Assembly (NCBI GenBank): GCA_018780145.1
Contig: JADMKA010000160.1
Coordinates: 1-37,828, forward strand
Source: Vitreoscilla sp.
Lineage (GTDB): Bacteria; Pseudomonadota; Gammaproteobacteria; Burkholderiales; Burkholderiaceae_C
Direction of reading: 5' to 3'
DNA: 37,828 nt
This document shows positions 36,334 to 37,828 of the stretch, one piece after another. The notes under the pieces were generated by a model that made no database searches, was not told the origin of the DNA, and saw nothing but the letters and a program-made list of their open reading frames with translations. Every line of letters starts with the position of its first letter. The stretch's first letter is position 1. Both the position numbers and the translations under genes were made by a program.

Positions 36334-36829
36334 TCTCGACGGCCTTCTCGATCAGCACCGTCTCGACCGGCACGTCGTCGTGGAAGCCCTTGGTGGCGGT
36401 GCGCACCTTCTCGATCGCGTCCACCACTTCGGTGCCGGCCACCACCTTGCCGAACACCGCATAGCCCCAGCCGCTGGCGGACTCGGCGGTGAAGTTCAGG
36501 AAGGTGTTGTCCTTGGTGTTGATGAAGAACTGCGCCGTCGCCGAGTGCGGCGCGTTGGTGCGCGCCATGGCCACGGTGTACTTGTCGTTCTTCAGGCCGT
36601 TGTTGGCCTCGTTCTGGATCGGCGCGTCGGTGGCCTTCTGCTTCATGTCGGCCGTCATGCCGCCGCACTGGGCCATGAAGCCTTTGATCACGCGGTGGAA
36701 GATGGTGCCGTCGTAGTGGCCCTTGTTCACATAGGCCAGGAAGTTGGCCACGCTCAGCGGGGCCTTGGCGTCGTCGAGCTCGAGGCGAATCACGCCGGCG
36801 CTGGTGGTCAGTTCTACGGTCTTGGTCAT
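36326..36829 (-). CDS. ppiB: Cytoplasmic peptidyl-prolyl cis-trans isomerase B (cyclophilin)
   Basis: Cyclophilin of 167 residues without signal peptide, catalysing proline isomerisation in protein folding. Active-site blocks: [30 protein letters not shown] and [10 protein letters not shown]. The normally conserved FMIQGGG segment reads FMAQCGG, with Cys55 replacing a glycine next to the catalytic Gln. It starts two bases after the ppiA stop, with GGAGAAG at the end of ppiA as its ribosome binding site. Part of the unit ppiA-ppiB-lpxH-mtfA. Confidence 0.96.
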   Translation of the reverse strand: MTKTVELTTSAGVIRLELDDAKAPLSVANFLAYVNKGHYDGTIFHRVIKGFMAQCGGMTADMKQKATDAPIQNEANNGLKNDKYTVAMARTNAPHSATAQFFINTKDNTFLNFTAESASGWGYAVFGKVVAGTEVVDAIEKVRTATKGFHDDVPVETVLIEKAVEIA

Positions 36830-36831
36830 GT

Positions 36832-37428
36832 TTACTTCTCCAGCGATGCTTTCTTGATGAGGATGGGCTGCACCGGCACGTTCTGGTGCGGCCCCTTGTT
36901 GCCGGTGGCGACCGACTTGATCTTGTCGACGACTTCCATGCCCTCGGTGACCTTGCCGAACACGGCATAGCCGCCGCCGGCAGCGTCCAGGCGCTGGTTG
37001 TCGACGACATTGATGAAGAACTGCGAGGTGGCCGAGTTCGGCATGCTGGTCCGGGCCATCGCCACCGTGCCGCGAACGTTGGACAGCCCGTTGCCGGCTT
37101 CGAGGGGGATCGGCGGGCGCGTCGGCTTCTCGCTCAGGTCGGGTTTCATGCCACCGCCCTGGATCATGAAGGTCTCGATCACGCGGTGGAAAACGGTGCC
37201 GTCATAGTGGCCGGCCTTCACGTACTCGACGAAGTTGTCGACCGATTTCGGCGCCTTCTCCTTGTCGAGCTCCAGCACGATGTCGCCCATGCTGGTGGCC
37301 AGGCGAACCTTCTGTGCCCAGCTGGGCGACGCGGCGAGCAGGCCCAGGAGGGCGCCGAAGCCGAGTCGACGGGCCAGGCGAAAGAAGCGGGTCGAGTCCG
37401 GGATGGCCCCGGTGGCGGTGGAAGTCAC
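36832..37428 (-). CDS. ppiA: Periplasmic peptidyl-prolyl cis-trans isomerase A (cyclophilin)
   Basis: Secreted cyclophilin of 198 residues. A basic N terminus and hydrophobic core ([23 protein letters not shown]) form a signal peptide that probably ends at AWAQ-like SWAQ. The mature part has [36 protein letters not shown] and GGYAVFGKV, the normal cyclophilin active site. The start is GTG at 37428, with AAGGAG nine bases upstream. First gene of the minus-strand unit, divergent from cysS; a TAGAAT box at 37459-37464 is a plausible -10. Confidence 0.95.
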   Translation of the reverse strand: MTSTATGAIPDSTRFFRLARRLGFGALLGLLAASPSWAQKVRLATSMGDIVLELDKEKAPKSVDNFVEYVKAGHYDGTVFHRVIETFMIQGGGMKPDLSEKPTRPPIPLEAGNGLSNVRGTVAMARTSMPNSATSQFFINVVDNQRLDAAGGGYAVFGKVTEGMEVVDKIKSVATGNKGPHQNVPVQPILIKKASLEK

Positions 37429-37446
37429 GTCGGAAAGCTCCTTGGC

Positions 37447-37464
37447 TATACTTGTTCGATTCTA
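37447..37464. promoter_or_regulatory. Facing -10 boxes for ppiA and cysS
   Basis: TATACT on the plus strand (37447-37452, cysS side) and TAGAAT on the minus strand (37459-37464, ppiA side) lie six bases apart; each matches consensus at five of six positions. Neither has a convincing -35 box. Confidence 0.4.
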
Positions 37465-37565
37465 CCGACCCAGGTGGGCCGAGCCCGGCCACGCCATGCA
37501 CGGGGCGCTGTCAGCGCTCCGGCTCCTGGGCTCACCTCGGCACCTGCCAGCCCTCGCTTCCGTTG

Positions 37566-37828
37566 ATGACCCTGCGCATCTACAACACGCTGACCCGCCG
37601 GGTCGAAGACTTCGTTCCCATCGAGCCCGGGCATGCACGCATGTATGTTTGCGGCATGACCATCTACGACCTGTGCCACGTGGGCCATGCCCGCATGATG
37701 ATGGCCTTCGACGTGGTCTACCGCTGGCTGCAGGCCAGCGGCCTGCGCGTGACCTACGTGCGCAACATCACCGACATCGAGGACAAGATCATCAAGCGCG
37801 CGGTGGAGCGCGGCATCAGCATCCGGGC
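37566..37828 (+). CDS. cysS: Cysteinyl-tRNA synthetase, 5' part
   Basis: Charges tRNA-Cys. Only the first 87 codons are in the window; the gene runs off the end. The N terminus [18 protein letters not shown], the zinc Cys in [18 protein letters not shown] (with the HIGH-type motif HVGH), and [16 protein letters not shown] are unmistakable for the family. The ATG at 37566 has no strong ribosome binding site. The upstream 107 bases after the predicted start of transcription show a GCGCTG-T-CAGCGC inverted repeat (37505-37517) of unknown meaning. Confidence 0.95.
   Translation, partial: MTLRIYNTLTRRVEDFVPIEPGHARMYVCGMTIYDLCHVGHARMMMAFDVVYRWLQASGLRVTYVRNITDIEDKIIKRAVERGISIR

Noticed and set aside
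37465-37565. T-box or other riboswitch before cysS
   Set aside because: No T-box sequence or conserved riboswitch core is visible, and T-box elements are not expected in betaproteobacteria; only a short inverted repeat is present.

Overview
The window (about 37.8 kb, very GC-rich) reads as chromosomal DNA of a betaproteobacterium of the Burkholderiales, most like the Rubrivivax/Leptothrix/Methylibium group. The basis is protein similarity recalled from memory: cbb3 oxidase genes followed by an FNR with the iron-sulfur cysteine pattern and hemN, a homogentisate cluster with DUF2783 proteins, flavocytochrome c sulfide dehydrogenase, and neighbouring lpxH, tandem cyclophilins and cysS. No rRNA, tRNA, CRISPR array, insertion sequence or phage gene was seen. 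No gene-free stretch exceeds 300 bases; the longest is about 217 bases (27029-27245, divergent cspA/clpS promoters).

Layout. 1-7461: microaerobic respiration block: ccoN (3' part), ccoO, ccoQ, ccoP, ccoG, a short FixH-like gene and a two-helix membrane protein, then fnr on the minus strand, divergent hemN, and a TauE/SafE-type membrane protein. 7550-8803: icd with a terminator. 8941-9604: toxin-first PIN/RHH toxin-antitoxin pair with a palindromic operator. 9626-17683: eight minus-strand genes for homogentisate-type aromatic catabolism, read VOC protein, flavin monooxygenase 2, DUF2783 protein 2, metallo-beta-lactamase-fold protein, flavin monooxygenase 1, DUF2783 protein 1, hmgA, fahA. A divergent MarR regulator lies at 17798. 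18344-19966: fccAB. 20041-26745: a 2234-residue pseudokinase/ATPase/hybrid histidine kinase. 26783-29914: cspA, then clpS-clpA. 29939-34705: ethanolamine use: eutC, eutB, an ethanolamine permease and a divergent AraC-type regulator. 34772-37428: mtfA, lpxH and two cyclophilins. 37566 to the end: the start of cysS.

How parts work together. FNR probably controls its own gene and perhaps hemN through a box at 5274-5287, and by analogy the cbb3 operon, whose promoter lies outside the window. In the aromatic cluster, ring hydroxylation feeds HmgA and FahA, giving fumarate and acetoacetate. No maleylacetoacetate isomerase is present here. The cluster contains two copies of a module made of a flavin monooxygenase plus a small DUF2783 protein. 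I regard these as two candidate two-component hydroxylases and the most interesting system in the window. The ethanolamine genes form a minimal non-microcompartment set (uptake, lyase, regulator).

Regulatory highlights read directly from sequence: an inverted repeat inside the VOC promoter, a 14-bp palindrome at the -35 box of the metallo-beta-lactamase-fold gene, a 20-bp palindrome before the toxin-antitoxin genes, a hairpin at the predicted 5' end of cspA mRNA, and several genes whose -10-like box sits only 5-6 bases before the start codon (possible leaderless mRNAs).
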